Positions 52,850 to 61,273 are shown, numbered from the stretch's first letter. The stretch: DNA of 64,000 bases from DASWNP01 sp036399175 (GCA_036399175.1 DASWNP010000015.1:1-64000), one strand, 5' to 3'. Numbers and translations: made by a program. Notes: generated by a model not told the origin, from the sequence alone.

Positions 52850-53986
52850 ATGATGACGCGTGAAGAGATTCTGGCGGGGGTGGAGCGTTTGAAGCCCTGG
52901 TTTCATTGCATCGAGCTGGGGCACGGCATCCGTACGAAGCATGAGACCTACGGCAGCGAGCCCGCCGACCATCCGCAGAGCACTTGGCAGACCGTCAGGC
53001 GACACCTGCCCGAAGATTTGCGCGGCAAGAGCCTTCTAGACGTTGGCTGCAACGCGGGCTTCTACGCGGTTGAAGCGAAGCGGCGGGGCGCGGCGCGCGT
53101 CCTCGGCGTCGATGCTCAGCGTCACCAGATAAGGCAGGCGCGCTTCGTCGGGCGCGCGCTCGCGCTCGACATCGAGTTTGAGAAGATGTCGGTCTACGAC
53201 CTCGACCCGCGCCCGACCGGACAGTTCGACATCACGCTCGCGCTTGGTCTCATCTATCACTGCAAGCATCTCGTCCTCGCGCTCGAACGTCTCTTCCACA
53301 TCACGCGCGAGCTGCTCATTCTGGAGACCGCCATTTTTCCGCCCGAACGCTCGCCCGGTTCTTTCGCCCACCCGGTCGGCGGCCTTGAGCCGGTGCTGCA
53401 TCCTCTGGCCTACGTCGAGAATCCGCCCGATGTCAAAGAGGCAATCTACAACTGGTTTCTGCCGAGCCCGGCATCGCTCGTCGCGCTCCTGAGAAACGTC
53501 GGTTTCGACGAGGTGGAGACGCACAAGGGAGACGGGCGCGAGCGCGCCGTGCTCGTCTGCCGCAAGCGCGAGCCCTACCCCGACAGTCGCGCCCTGAGCC
53601 ATCTGTCCGCCGCCATCAGCCTCGAAGACGCGCCCGCACGCACGAGCCCCGCCGACGAAATCACCTTCCGCCTGCGCGTCGAGAATACGGGCTTCGCGCG
53701 CTGGCTTGCCGAGGGCGAGCCCGCAACCGGCAAGGGCGCGGTGCGTCTGGCGGCACACCTCCTGAGCGCCGACGAGCAGGATTTGTTCTGGTACTACGCG
53801 GGCGCGCTTTTGCCGCGCGACCTCGCGCCGAGCGAGTCAATCAGCGTCGAGCTACGGATGCGCGCGCCCGACGCGCCCGGCCAGTACCTGCTCGAATTCG
53901 ACATGGTCTCCGAACACCTCGCCTGGTTTGAAGACCTCGGCTCGCCCACGCTCAAACACGAGCTAACGGTGAGCAGTGAGCAGTGA
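52850..53986 (+). CDS. CmoB-like methyltransferase with C-terminal Ig-like domain
   Basis: This 378-residue protein starts like CmoB/DUF1698 methyltransferases: WFHCIELGHGIRTKHETYGS and then motif I SLLDVGCNAGFYAVEAKRRG (near residue 61) and GLIYHCKHLVLALERL. The first part ends near residue 240. The last about 130 residues form an Ig-like domain (TFRLRVENTGFARWLAEGE, LAPSESISVELRMRAPDAPG, EHLAWFEDLGSPTL). Its place beside the GT-MT fusion suggests glycan methylation rather than tRNA modification. The last residues TVSSEQ are encoded by heptamer element S. Start 52850 or 52853. Confidence 0.86.
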   Translation: MMTREEILAGVERLKPWFHCIELGHGIRTKHETYGSEPADHPQSTWQTVRRHLPEDLRGKSLLDVGCNAGFYAVEAKRRGAARVLGVDAQRHQIRQARFVGRALALDIEFEKMSVYDLDPRPTGQFDITLALGLIYHCKHLVLALERLFHITRELLILETAIFPPERSPGSFAHPVGGLEPVLHPLAYVENPPDVKEAIYNWFLPSPASLVALLRNVGFDEVETHKGDGRERAVLVCRKREPYPDSRALSHLSAAISLEDAPARTSPADEITFRLRVENTGFARWLAEGEPATGKGAVRLAAHLLSADEQDLFWYYAGALLPRDLAPSESISVELRMRAPDAPGQYLLEFDMVSEHLAWFEDLGSPTLKHELTVSSEQ

Positions 53987-54141
53987 GCGGTGAGCGGTAA
54001 GCGGTGAGCAGTAAAGAGTTGACGTGGATGGCCGGGGCGAATTTTTACGAGCGTTTTTGAGACGTAGGCGTTGGCGGAGAGCCTGCGTATTTCTGCTTTA
54101 CGGCGCTGCTCACTGCTTACTGCTTACCGCTCACTGCCCTC
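53967..54141. repeat. Heptamer palindrome element, GTGAGCA family (element S)
   Basis: Left units GTGAGCA, GTGAGCA, GTGAGCG, GTGAGCG, GTAAGCG, GTGAGCA (53969-54010) encode the last residues and stop of the methyltransferase. The right arm (54106-54137) has complementary CTGCTCACTGCTTACTGCTT-type units. The middle (about 54014-54100) is longer and GC-rich. This element, the promoter at 54154-54183 and a leader hairpin at 54199-54218 fill the 311-base gap before the DUF4214 gene. Confidence 0.82.
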
Positions 54142-54153
54142 AGAACGTCTCGG

Positions 54154-54183
54154 TTGACAAAAGCTGAGGCCGGTGATTAAACT
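54154..54183 (+). promoter_or_regulatory. Promoter of the DUF4214 gene
   Basis: A perfect TTGACA (54154-54159), an 18-base spacer and TAAACT (54178-54183, four of six matches) lie upstream of the exported DUF4214 gene. The leader then contains a 7-base-pair hairpin (54199-54218). Element S ends 12 bases before the -35. Confidence 0.6.
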
Positions 54184-54297
54184 GCTAACTGGTCGTGACG
54201 GGAGCAGCCCCGCTCCCGACAACAAGCGACAACTCGCAAAATCAAAAGTTTACAGAAACTCTTCCCGCCCAAAAGGTTTACTCGGGAGCAATCAACG

Positions 54298-55206
54298 ATG
54301 CGAAAGCTTTTCTTTACCGTTCTCATTCTGGCGTTCTCCGCCGTCGGCGCGTTGGGGCAGAGCCAGCAGAGCGCGCCGACTCTCAAAGTTGTGACGGAAG
54401 ACCCCGGCCTGCCCTCGGAGCTTTTCTACGGCAACACGCGAGTCAAGCCTCTGCGCCTCAGACCGGGCACGAACACGCCCATCACGATTAACGACGCCGA
54501 CTTCTTCGTCCAGCAGCAGTACGTCGATTTCCTCAACCGCTTCCCAGACCAGAGCGGCTTCGGTTTCTGGACGACGGAAATCACGACCTGCGCGGGCGAT
54601 GCCAAGTGCATCGACGCCAAGCGCGTCAACACCTCCGGCGCTTTCTTCCTCTCGATTGAGTTTCAGGGCACGGGCTACTACGTCTATCGCCTGCACACGG
54701 CCAGCTTCGGCAAGAAGCCGCTCTACGCCGAGTTCATGCCCGAGACGCGACAGATTTCCAACGGCGTCATCGTCGAAACTCCCGGCTGGAAGGAGAAGCT
54801 TGAGGCCAACACAGTCGCCTTCACCAATGCATGGGTCAATCGCGGCGACTTCCTGAACGCCTATCCCGCGTCGCTTTCGTCCGCCGCCTACATCGACAAG
54901 CTGATTCAGACGGCAGGCATCTCGCCCGCATCCGTCAACCGCGACGCGCTCGTGCAGGGACTCACGAACGGCTCGGAGACGCGCGCGACGGCGCTTCGCA
55001 AGATTGTCGAGAGCGCCGCCTTCGACGCCAAAGAGAAGAGCCCCGCCTTCGTCCAGATGCAGTACTTCGGCTACCTGCGCCGCGACCCCGACGACGACGG
55101 CTTCAACTTCTGGCTCAAGAAGCTCAACGACCACAACGGCGACTGGAAGTCGGCCGAGATGGTCAGGTCTTTCATCGTCTCCGGCGAGTACAAAGACAGG
55201 TTCTAA
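54298..55206 (+). CDS. Exported DUF4214 protein
   Basis: This 302-residue protein starts with a signal peptide (MRKLFFTVLILAFSAVGALG, cleavage near GQSQQ). The mature part is two DUF4214 units: FFVQQQYVDFLNRFPDQSGF, and YFGYLRRDPDDDGFNFWLKK with the closing SGEYKDRF. DUF4214 units occur in surface and secreted proteins of unclear role. The same C-terminal pattern ends two membrane enzymes in this locus, so this may be a stand-alone partner. It has its own promoter and a strong terminator, so it is an independent unit. Confidence 0.88.
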   Translation: MRKLFFTVLILAFSAVGALGQSQQSAPTLKVVTEDPGLPSELFYGNTRVKPLRLRPGTNTPITINDADFFVQQQYVDFLNRFPDQSGFGFWTTEITTCAGDAKCIDAKRVNTSGAFFLSIEFQGTGYYVYRLHTASFGKKPLYAEFMPETRQISNGVIVETPGWKEKLEANTVAFTNAWVNRGDFLNAYPASLSSAAYIDKLIQTAGISPASVNRDALVQGLTNGSETRATALRKIVESAAFDAKEKSPAFVQMQYFGYLRRDPDDDGFNFWLKKLNDHNGDWKSAEMVRSFIVSGEYKDRF

Positions 55207-55220
55207 GACACACAAATTCG

Positions 55221-55273
55221 CTTCAAACTAAAGCGGCCTGCTTCACGGGGAAGCAGGCCGCTTTAGTTTGAAG
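55221..55273. terminator. Bidirectional hairpin terminator
   Basis: Perfectly complementary 23-base arms (55221-55243 and 55251-55273) enclose a 7-base loop. It lies 14 bases after the DUF4214 gene stop, in a convergent gap. Element T follows at once. Confidence 0.88.
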
Positions 55274-55274
55274 C

Positions 55275-55392
55275 AGAGGGGGAAAGGGGAAGGGAGAAAG
55301 GGGAAAGGGAAGAAGCAGAAACAGCTCTGACTGTTTTCGCCTTTCCCTTTACCCTTTACCCTTTTCCCTTTTTCCTCTTTCCCCTTTCGCCC
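55275..55392. repeat. Heptamer palindrome element, AAAGGGG family (element T)
   Basis: The left arm (55275-55311) is a run of GGAAAGGGGAAGGGAGAAAG-like units. The right arm (55341-55390) has CCCTTTA and CCCTTTT units and encodes the last residues and stop of the YfhO protein. The core (55311-55340) reads GAAGCAGAAACAGCTCTGAC then TGTTTTCGCC. Confidence 0.8.
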
Positions 55393-58375
55393 AAACGACT
55401 AGTCCTGCGGCGGTGAGCAGGGAGAGAAGCAGGCCGAGGAGTGCTGACTTGGGTCGGTAGGTGAAGCGGACGTGATGTGCGCCGGGCGGCAGCAGGACGC
55501 CGCGCAGGTTGTAGTTGACGCGAAGGGTTTCAACCTTGCGCCCGTCGAGAGTTGCGCGCCAGCCCGGATAGTGATTGTCGCCGAGGATGAGGACGGAAGG
55601 AGCGTCGGATGAAGTTCTGATGTCGATGCGGTTGGGCTCGTAGCGTTCTATCTCGGCTCGCGCTGCGTCTTGTGCGCCCGCGCCGCCGGGATTGTCGAGC
55701 GCGAGCGGCGCGCTCAGGAGCGCGGTGCGGCGCGAATTCCAGGCGTCGCCGTTCGGGAGCTTGCCGGTGCGTATCGCTTCGAGCGCGGCGTCGTCAGAGA
55801 CGACCTGCGCGTCGGTTGCGAGCCACGCGCGCGGCAGTGCGCGCAGGTTCTCGTAAACCGTCACGTCGCCCGCTTCTGCCGCTCGTCGCCAGCGTGAGTC
55901 GGACGATCCTTGCGCGGGCTCTCCGGTTGGCGAAGTCTCCTTGAGAAGCTCTCTCGTGAGCGCGAGCGTCTCACCGTTCGGCTCGTCAATCAGCGAGACG
56001 CGCTGCACGCCCAGACCGAGCTTCGGCGCTTCCGCGAGCCGCGCCGATTCTATCTGCCCGCCGACGATTGAAACCTTCGAGGGAAGCTCAAACGACGTGA
56101 GGTAAGAATGGCCTTCATAATTTCCTGTTGGGTCGTCGAGCTTCGAGCTGGTGGCGACGCGCGCGCGTTTGTGCTGGATGCGACCGTGCGCGGCCTCGCG
56201 GTCGTGCGCCCATTCAGCCGTATCGACCCCGGCTCGCAGGGGAAACTTTAACTCCGCGCCCTCGCTCGTACGCAGACGCAGACGCCCGACCGTCGCGCCG
56301 TCCGGCACGCTGGCCGACCATGAAAGGTTAGTGATGAGCGCTACGCGTTTCGTCTGAACGCCGGGCACGTCGAAGCTCAGGCCAGCGCCGCCTTCAAGAT
56401 ACGGCAACCCGAAATCCTGCGGAGCGAACAGGTATGCGCCGAGCTTCTCGTCGGCGCGCAGAAGGCGCTTCTGCGCGGTCGTCTGCTCGTCCTGCCCGCC
56501 GGTCTTCGTGCCCGGCTCTGCCTTCGCCTCCGACGCCTTCGGCGAGGGCGTGACGAGATAACGCACGCCGAGCACGTCGAAGGCGCGGCTCTCGCCTCTC
56601 AAGCTCTGCTCCGGGTCTTCCAGCTCGCCCCAGAGCTTCATGTTTCCGGCCAGACGACTGTAGCGCGCGAGCCCGAAGCCGTCGTAACCGGCGGCGTTCT
56701 CGATGCCGTGCATCATGTAGATGTCGGGATGCGCGGGAAGAATCAGTTTGTCCGGCGCGGGTCGCGCGGCGCTCGTGCCCTGCGCAGCGTCGGCGACGAA
56801 GGGAGCGGGCGTCGTCAGAATCCTGAAGGCGTCGCCCTTCTCGCGTCTGCTCTGCTGTAGAAACTCGACGACCGGCGGCTTCTGCCAGAGCGCGTGGTCG
56901 TGCGCGGGACTACTCACGCGCCAGCCGCTCGACTGTCCCCACAAAGCGAGGTCGGCCACGACGAATGCGAGCAGCCACGCGCTCGCTCCCTTTCGCCCGC
57001 GCGCGAACCGCCAGAGCACCGAGACGCCCAGCGCCGCGACGACGATTGGCAGGAAAAGCTCCGGCGCACGCAGGATGGTGACGGGAGCCTGGCGCGCGAG
57101 GCGAAAGCTCTCAGGCCGCCACGCCGTCACGGCGAGACAGGTCAGTGCGAAGACGGACGCGCCGACCAGAAGCACGAGCGTTGTCGCTCGCCCGCGTCGC
57201 TCGCTCGAAGCGATAGCTGTGACGGCGCGACCCGCGAGCACTGCGAGCGCGAAGTCAACTTCCATCAGGTGTCGCGCGGGGACGCGAAACAGGTTGAGGA
57301 CGGGGACGTAGTAAACCAGTCGATACAGCTCGAAAGGCCAGAAGCCTCCGAGCGCGAGCGCGAGGCAGACGAGCGCGGCGACAGTCCAGAACTTCGTGCG
57401 CTCGTCGCGTTTCAGAAGCGGCGCAAGCACGGCGAGCGCCAGAAGGCCGATGCCGACGTAGCCGATGTATTCGCCGTAGAAGGCAGGCCCCGTGTAAGGC
57501 GCGCGAAACAGTTGGCCGTCTCCGCCGCCGACGACGTAAGGCGCAAGGAAGGACAGGAGAAAAACCGGCGGCATCGAGAAGGAAGTAAAGAACTCGTAGG
57601 AAGCCTCTGCGCGCAGGCTGTTGCGCATCATCTCAAGGGTCGGTAAGATTTGCACCGCCGCCAGCGCCAGTCCGGCAGCCAGCATCGTCAACGCGTAAAA
57701 GTAGCGCCGCCGCTCCCCTGCTTCGACGGCGAGCCACGCCATGCGCAGGGCGTAAGCCGAAGCGAGCAGCAGGCCGTAGACGAGCGTCTGTTGATGTCCG
57801 GCGAAAGCTTGCAGAGCGACTACGAGAGCGACGAGCGCTGCGCGCCAGCGTCGTCCGCGTCCTTCCTGCCCTGCGCCGTAGCCGTCGATTGCCCAGAGCA
57901 GCCAGGGCAGAAGGCACGCCGTCTGGATGATGTTCGTATGTCCGATTTGCGCGACGAGAAAGCCGCTCCACTGCCACCCGAACCCGGTCACGAGCGCGCC
58001 CGAGAGATTCGCTCCCGTGCGACGCGCGTAGAGATACGCGCCCAGCCCGGCGAGCGCATAGGTCAGAAACACCGAGAGGTTCATCGCCAGTTTCGGCGGG
58101 AAGACGAGGAAAAACCAGTTGAGCGGCATGAGCACTCCGGCCTGAGCCGCGCCGAAGAGAGGCATGCCGCCGAAGATGTACGGATTCCAGAGCGGAAGAT
58201 GACCGTCGCGCATCATCTGCGCGGCGGCCACGCGCAGAGGCAGGTTGAAGATGATGCCGTCGTCAGGACACAGCACCAGCCGCCCCGCAGTCGCCGGAAG
58301 AAAGTAGACGAGAGGCGCGAGCGCCAAAAGGAGCGCCGCCGCGTGCTCCGTCCGCAGTTGGCGTAGATTTATCAT
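55349..58375 (-). CDS. YfhO-family membrane protein, long form
   Basis: This 1008-residue protein has about 13 helices in two groups, a large periplasmic region (about 480-960) and a last helix near residue 975. YfhO signs are LPLWNPYIFGGMPLFGAAQ near the N-terminus, and DNHYPGWRATLDGRKVETL with PPGAHHVRFTYRPKSA near the C-terminus. YfhO proteins are GT-C-like enzymes that decorate surface polymers. The gene at 9200 is a shorter relative. Its last residues KGERGKREKGKG are Lys/Gly-rich and come from heptamer element T. The start ATG lies against element U. Confidence 0.88.
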   Translation of the reverse strand: MINLRQLRTEHAAALLLALAPLVYFLPATAGRLVLCPDDGIIFNLPLRVAAAQMMRDGHLPLWNPYIFGGMPLFGAAQAGVLMPLNWFFLVFPPKLAMNLSVFLTYALAGLGAYLYARRTGANLSGALVTGFGWQWSGFLVAQIGHTNIIQTACLLPWLLWAIDGYGAGQEGRGRRWRAALVALVVALQAFAGHQQTLVYGLLLASAYALRMAWLAVEAGERRRYFYALTMLAAGLALAAVQILPTLEMMRNSLRAEASYEFFTSFSMPPVFLLSFLAPYVVGGGDGQLFRAPYTGPAFYGEYIGYVGIGLLALAVLAPLLKRDERTKFWTVAALVCLALALGGFWPFELYRLVYYVPVLNLFRVPARHLMEVDFALAVLAGRAVTAIASSERRGRATTLVLLVGASVFALTCLAVTAWRPESFRLARQAPVTILRAPELFLPIVVAALGVSVLWRFARGRKGASAWLLAFVVADLALWGQSSGWRVSSPAHDHALWQKPPVVEFLQQSRREKGDAFRILTTPAPFVADAAQGTSAARPAPDKLILPAHPDIYMMHGIENAAGYDGFGLARYSRLAGNMKLWGELEDPEQSLRGESRAFDVLGVRYLVTPSPKASEAKAEPGTKTGGQDEQTTAQKRLLRADEKLGAYLFAPQDFGLPYLEGGAGLSFDVPGVQTKRVALITNLSWSASVPDGATVGRLRLRTSEGAELKFPLRAGVDTAEWAHDREAAHGRIQHKRARVATSSKLDDPTGNYEGHSYLTSFELPSKVSIVGGQIESARLAEAPKLGLGVQRVSLIDEPNGETLALTRELLKETSPTGEPAQGSSDSRWRRAAEAGDVTVYENLRALPRAWLATDAQVVSDDAALEAIRTGKLPNGDAWNSRRTALLSAPLALDNPGGAGAQDAARAEIERYEPNRIDIRTSSDAPSVLILGDNHYPGWRATLDGRKVETLRVNYNLRGVLLPPGAHHVRFTYRPKSALLGLLLSLLTAAGLVVWAKGERGKREKGKG

Positions 58376-58377
58376 TA

Positions 58378-58465
58378 GACAGTCTGAAGTCTGGAGTCCG
58401 GAGTCCGGAGTCTGAGGTCAAGGCTTTGACTCCAGACTCCGGACTCCAGACTCCAGACTTTTTTT
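58378..58465. repeat. Heptamer palindrome element, GTCTGGA/GTCCGGA family (element U)
   Basis: Left units GTCTGAA, GTCTGGA, GTCCGGA, GTCCGGA, GTCTGAG (58382-58417) pair with GACTCCA, GACTCCG, GACTCCA, GACTCCA (58428-58459). The core is very short (GGTCAAGGCTTTGAC). It fills the divergent gap between the YfhO start and the GT39 copy 2 start, and abuts the latter. Confidence 0.83.
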
Positions 58466-60265
58466 ATGGATGAATCATTAACCGGAGTGGCGGCGAACGC
58501 GGGCGGCGAGCGCACGCTTACCGAGACGATTCGCGGCGCGGTCGCCGCCGCGAGGCGCGCGTTGGCCGCTCACAGGGCGGAGAGCCTCGCGGCCTGCCTG
58601 CTGCTTCTGATGGCCGTCAATCTGTTCTCGGTAATCTGGCGGAAGACCATCACCAACGACGAGTTCGTTCACATTCCGGCGGGATACTACCACTTGGTAG
58701 AAGGCAATTTCCACCTGAACAATGAGCACCCGCCGCTCGTCAAGATGTGGGCGGCGCTGCCTCTTCTCTTCGTCCAGCCGAACGAGCCGCCGCCGCCCAA
58801 GCTCGACGATGCAAACTTCATGGGACAAACCTGGGCTCGACAGGAAGTGTTCTGGCCGGTCAACCGGGAATACTTTCAGGCCGTCACCTTCTGGCCGCGC
58901 GTCTGGATGCTGCCGGTGGCGCTCGCGCTCGGCGCGCTCATCTTCGTCTACACGCGTAAACTCTTCGGCTCGCGCGCCGCCGTGCTCTCAGTCGCGCTCT
59001 ACAGCTTCGAGCCGAACTTTCTCGCGCACGGTCGCGTCGTCCACACCGACGTAGCCGCCGCGCTCGTCTACCTGCTCTTCTTTTACACGCTGCACGCCTA
59101 CACGGAAGCTCCGACTCTCAGACGCGCCGCCTGGCTCGGCCTCGTCTGCGGCCTCGCGCTCTCCACGAAGTTTTCCATGATAGTGCTGCTTCCTCTGCTC
59201 GTCGCTCTCTCGATTGTCGGCGTCGTGCTCGCCGCGCGAAGAGGCGAGCCGCGCCTGCGCCCCCTCCTGCACGCCGCGCTCGCCCTCGTCATCGCCCTGC
59301 TCATCGTCAACGCGGCTTATTACTTTCAGAGCCCGGCGCTCGAAGAGTCGGACGTGAAATGGGTGGCGACGAAGTCCGCGCCCATCTTCCATCAGTTGAT
59401 TTTCGCCTTCGACTGGCTCTCGCGCATCCTGCCGACATACTTTCTCTTCGGCCTCTACAACGTCGTCGTGCATAACCACTACGGGCACGCCGCCTCTCTC
59501 TTCGGCATGCACAGCGACCTCGGATGGTGGTACTACTTCCCCGTCGCCTTCGCCCTGAAGACGACGCTTCCGTTCCTGCTGCTCTCGATAGCCGCGCTCG
59601 CCTGGGCTGTTTTCAGACTCGTGCGCAGAGGCGAGCGCCGTATGCTCGCGCTTCTTCTGCCGCTCGCCCTCTACCTGCTCATTTCGCTGACGAGCCACAT
59701 CAATATCGGCATACGCCATTTCCTCCCCGTCTTCCCTTTCCTCTTCATCATGGGCGGCGCGCTTCTCGAACACCTGCTCAGGCGCGAGCGCATGCGACGC
59801 GCCGGTGCGTTGCTCGTCGCCGTCACGCTCGGCTGGATAATCTTCGAGGCCGCGCGGGCTTACCCCGATTACGTGCCCTACATGAACCAGCTCGCTTCGG
59901 GGCGACCGCATTGGCAGCTTCTCTCGGACTCAAACGTCGAGTGGGGCGACGACACGAACGCCCTCGCCGCATATCTACGCGCGCGCGGCGAGACGCGCCT
60001 GCGCGCCGCGCTCTCCGGCGCGTGGGGCACGCTCCGTTTCTTCGGCGTCGAATACATCGACCTGCTCGACACTTCCGGCAAGCCTCTGCCCGAGACGCGC
60101 TACGTCGCCATCGGCGCGGGCTTCCTCAACGGCTCGACCATCCCCGGCGGCTTCAAAGGACGTGAGACGACAGAAGAGCGCGTCAACTTTTTAGCGCGTT
60201 ACCGCGACCGCAAGCCCGAGGCCGTCTTCGGCAACTCGATTTATCTCTACAGGGAGCACGAATGA
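58466..60265 (+). CDS. GT39-family (PMT-like) membrane glycosyltransferase, copy 2
   Basis: This 599-residue protein is a paralogue of the gene at 40607-42379. The first loop has TITNDEFVHIPAGYYHLVEG with the catalytic-type Asp-Glu, the middle loop GMHSDLGWWYYFPVAFALKT, and the C-terminal domain SDSNVEWGDDTNALAAYLRA. It has about 11 helices. GT39/ArnT-type enzymes transfer a sugar from a polyprenyl phosphate donor at the outer face of the inner membrane. No ribosome site precedes the ATG because element U ends there. The prenyl-phosphate sugar synthase-like gene downstream fits this donor type. Confidence 0.86.
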   Translation: MDESLTGVAANAGGERTLTETIRGAVAAARRALAAHRAESLAACLLLLMAVNLFSVIWRKTITNDEFVHIPAGYYHLVEGNFHLNNEHPPLVKMWAALPLLFVQPNEPPPPKLDDANFMGQTWARQEVFWPVNREYFQAVTFWPRVWMLPVALALGALIFVYTRKLFGSRAAVLSVALYSFEPNFLAHGRVVHTDVAAALVYLLFFYTLHAYTEAPTLRRAAWLGLVCGLALSTKFSMIVLLPLLVALSIVGVVLAARRGEPRLRPLLHAALALVIALLIVNAAYYFQSPALEESDVKWVATKSAPIFHQLIFAFDWLSRILPTYFLFGLYNVVVHNHYGHAASLFGMHSDLGWWYYFPVAFALKTTLPFLLLSIAALAWAVFRLVRRGERRMLALLLPLALYLLISLTSHINIGIRHFLPVFPFLFIMGGALLEHLLRRERMRRAGALLVAVTLGWIIFEAARAYPDYVPYMNQLASGRPHWQLLSDSNVEWGDDTNALAAYLRARGETRLRAALSGAWGTLRFFGVEYIDLLDTSGKPLPETRYVAIGAGFLNGSTIPGGFKGRETTEERVNFLARYRDRKPEAVFGNSIYLYREHE

Positions 60266-60331
60266 GCCCGAAGCGCAGGCCGAAGGGCTTTTGAGTAGCA
60301 TCCTTCTCAAATTCGATAAAGGTAACGCCGA

Positions 60332-61273
60332 TTGGAACAGACCCGCCCGACCACCGATGAAGATGTTCGACGCGATGCGACGCCCGTCGTTCGTCGGGGT
60401 GTGCTGGCCGCGCTCTGGCTCGCGCTTCGTCCTCAGCAGTGGGTCAAGAATCTGCTCGTCGTCGCGCCGCTTCTCTTCTCGGAAAATCTCTTCAACGCGT
60501 CGGCCTTCGCCAGAAGCGCGGCGGCCTTCTTTCTGTTCTGCGCGGCGAGCAGCGCGGGCTACCTGATAAACGACCTCCGCGACCTCGAACGAGACCGGCT
60601 GCATCCCTTCAAGCGACGAAGGCCGCTCGCCTCGGGACGACTCGCGCCCCGCGCGGCTCTCTTCGCCGCGCTGCTCCTGCTCGTCGCGTCGCTCGCCGGA
60701 AGCTTCGCCCTGAGCCGCGCCTTCGGCCTCGTGCTCTCGCTCTACCTGCTCGTCAGCCTCTCCTACACCTTTCTGCTCAAGCATCTCGTCATCCTCGACG
60801 TGTTCGCCGCAGCCTCCGGCTTCGTGCTGCGCGCCGTCGGCGGTGCGCTCGTCATACAGGTCGAGCTGAGCAGTTGGCTGCTCGTCTGCACGACGCTGCT
60901 TTCGCTCTTTCTCGGCTTCAGCAAACGGCGCTACGAATTGCTGCTGCTGAAAGAACAGGCGGGCAGCCACCGGCAGGTGCTCGAAGAATACAACCCGCGT
61001 TTCCTCGACATGATGATTGGCATCGTCTCGGCTTCGACCGTCACCAGCTACACGCTCTACACCGTCAGCGAAGAGACCATCCAGCGCTTCCGGACGCGAA
61101 GCCTCCTCTTCACCCTTCCCTTCGTCCTCTACGGCATTTTTCGCTATCTGTACCTCGTCTATCACAAAGAGCGCGGCGGCGACCCCATCGAGACGGCCTT
61201 CGCCGACCCCGCCATGCTCGTCAACCTGCTGCTCTGGGCTTCAGCCGTCGTCGCTATTCTCTACTGGCGATAG
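60332..61273 (+). CDS. UbiA-family prenyltransferase, decaprenyl-phosphate phosphoribosyltransferase-like
   Basis: This 313-residue protein with about eight helices has the acidic UbiA motif NDLRDLERDRLHPFKRRRP (N80 to P98), which is typical of decaprenyl-phosphate phosphoribosyltransferase (Rv3806c-like). That enzyme joins PRPP to polyprenyl phosphate, giving the precursor of polyprenyl-phosphate arabinose or ribose. In this place it could feed a GT-C enzyme that adds a pentofuranose. Start is TTG 60332 with AAGGT upstream. The epimerase steps that make arabinose (DprE1/DprE2 types) are not in the window. Confidence 0.85.
   Translation: MEQTRPTTDEDVRRDATPVVRRGVLAALWLALRPQQWVKNLLVVAPLLFSENLFNASAFARSAAAFFLFCAASSAGYLINDLRDLERDRLHPFKRRRPLASGRLAPRAALFAALLLLVASLAGSFALSRAFGLVLSLYLLVSLSYTFLLKHLVILDVFAAASGFVLRAVGGALVIQVELSSWLLVCTTLLSLFLGFSKRRYELLLLKEQAGSHRQVLEEYNPRFLDMMIGIVSASTVTSYTLYTVSEETIQRFRTRSLLFTLPFVLYGIFRYLYLVYHKERGGDPIETAFADPAMLVNLLLWASAVVAILYWR

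Noticed and set aside
56..58465. CRISPR arrays at the repeat-rich junctions
   Set aside because: The repeat unit is 7 bases with no unique spacers, the arms are inverted rather than direct, and no cas gene is present.
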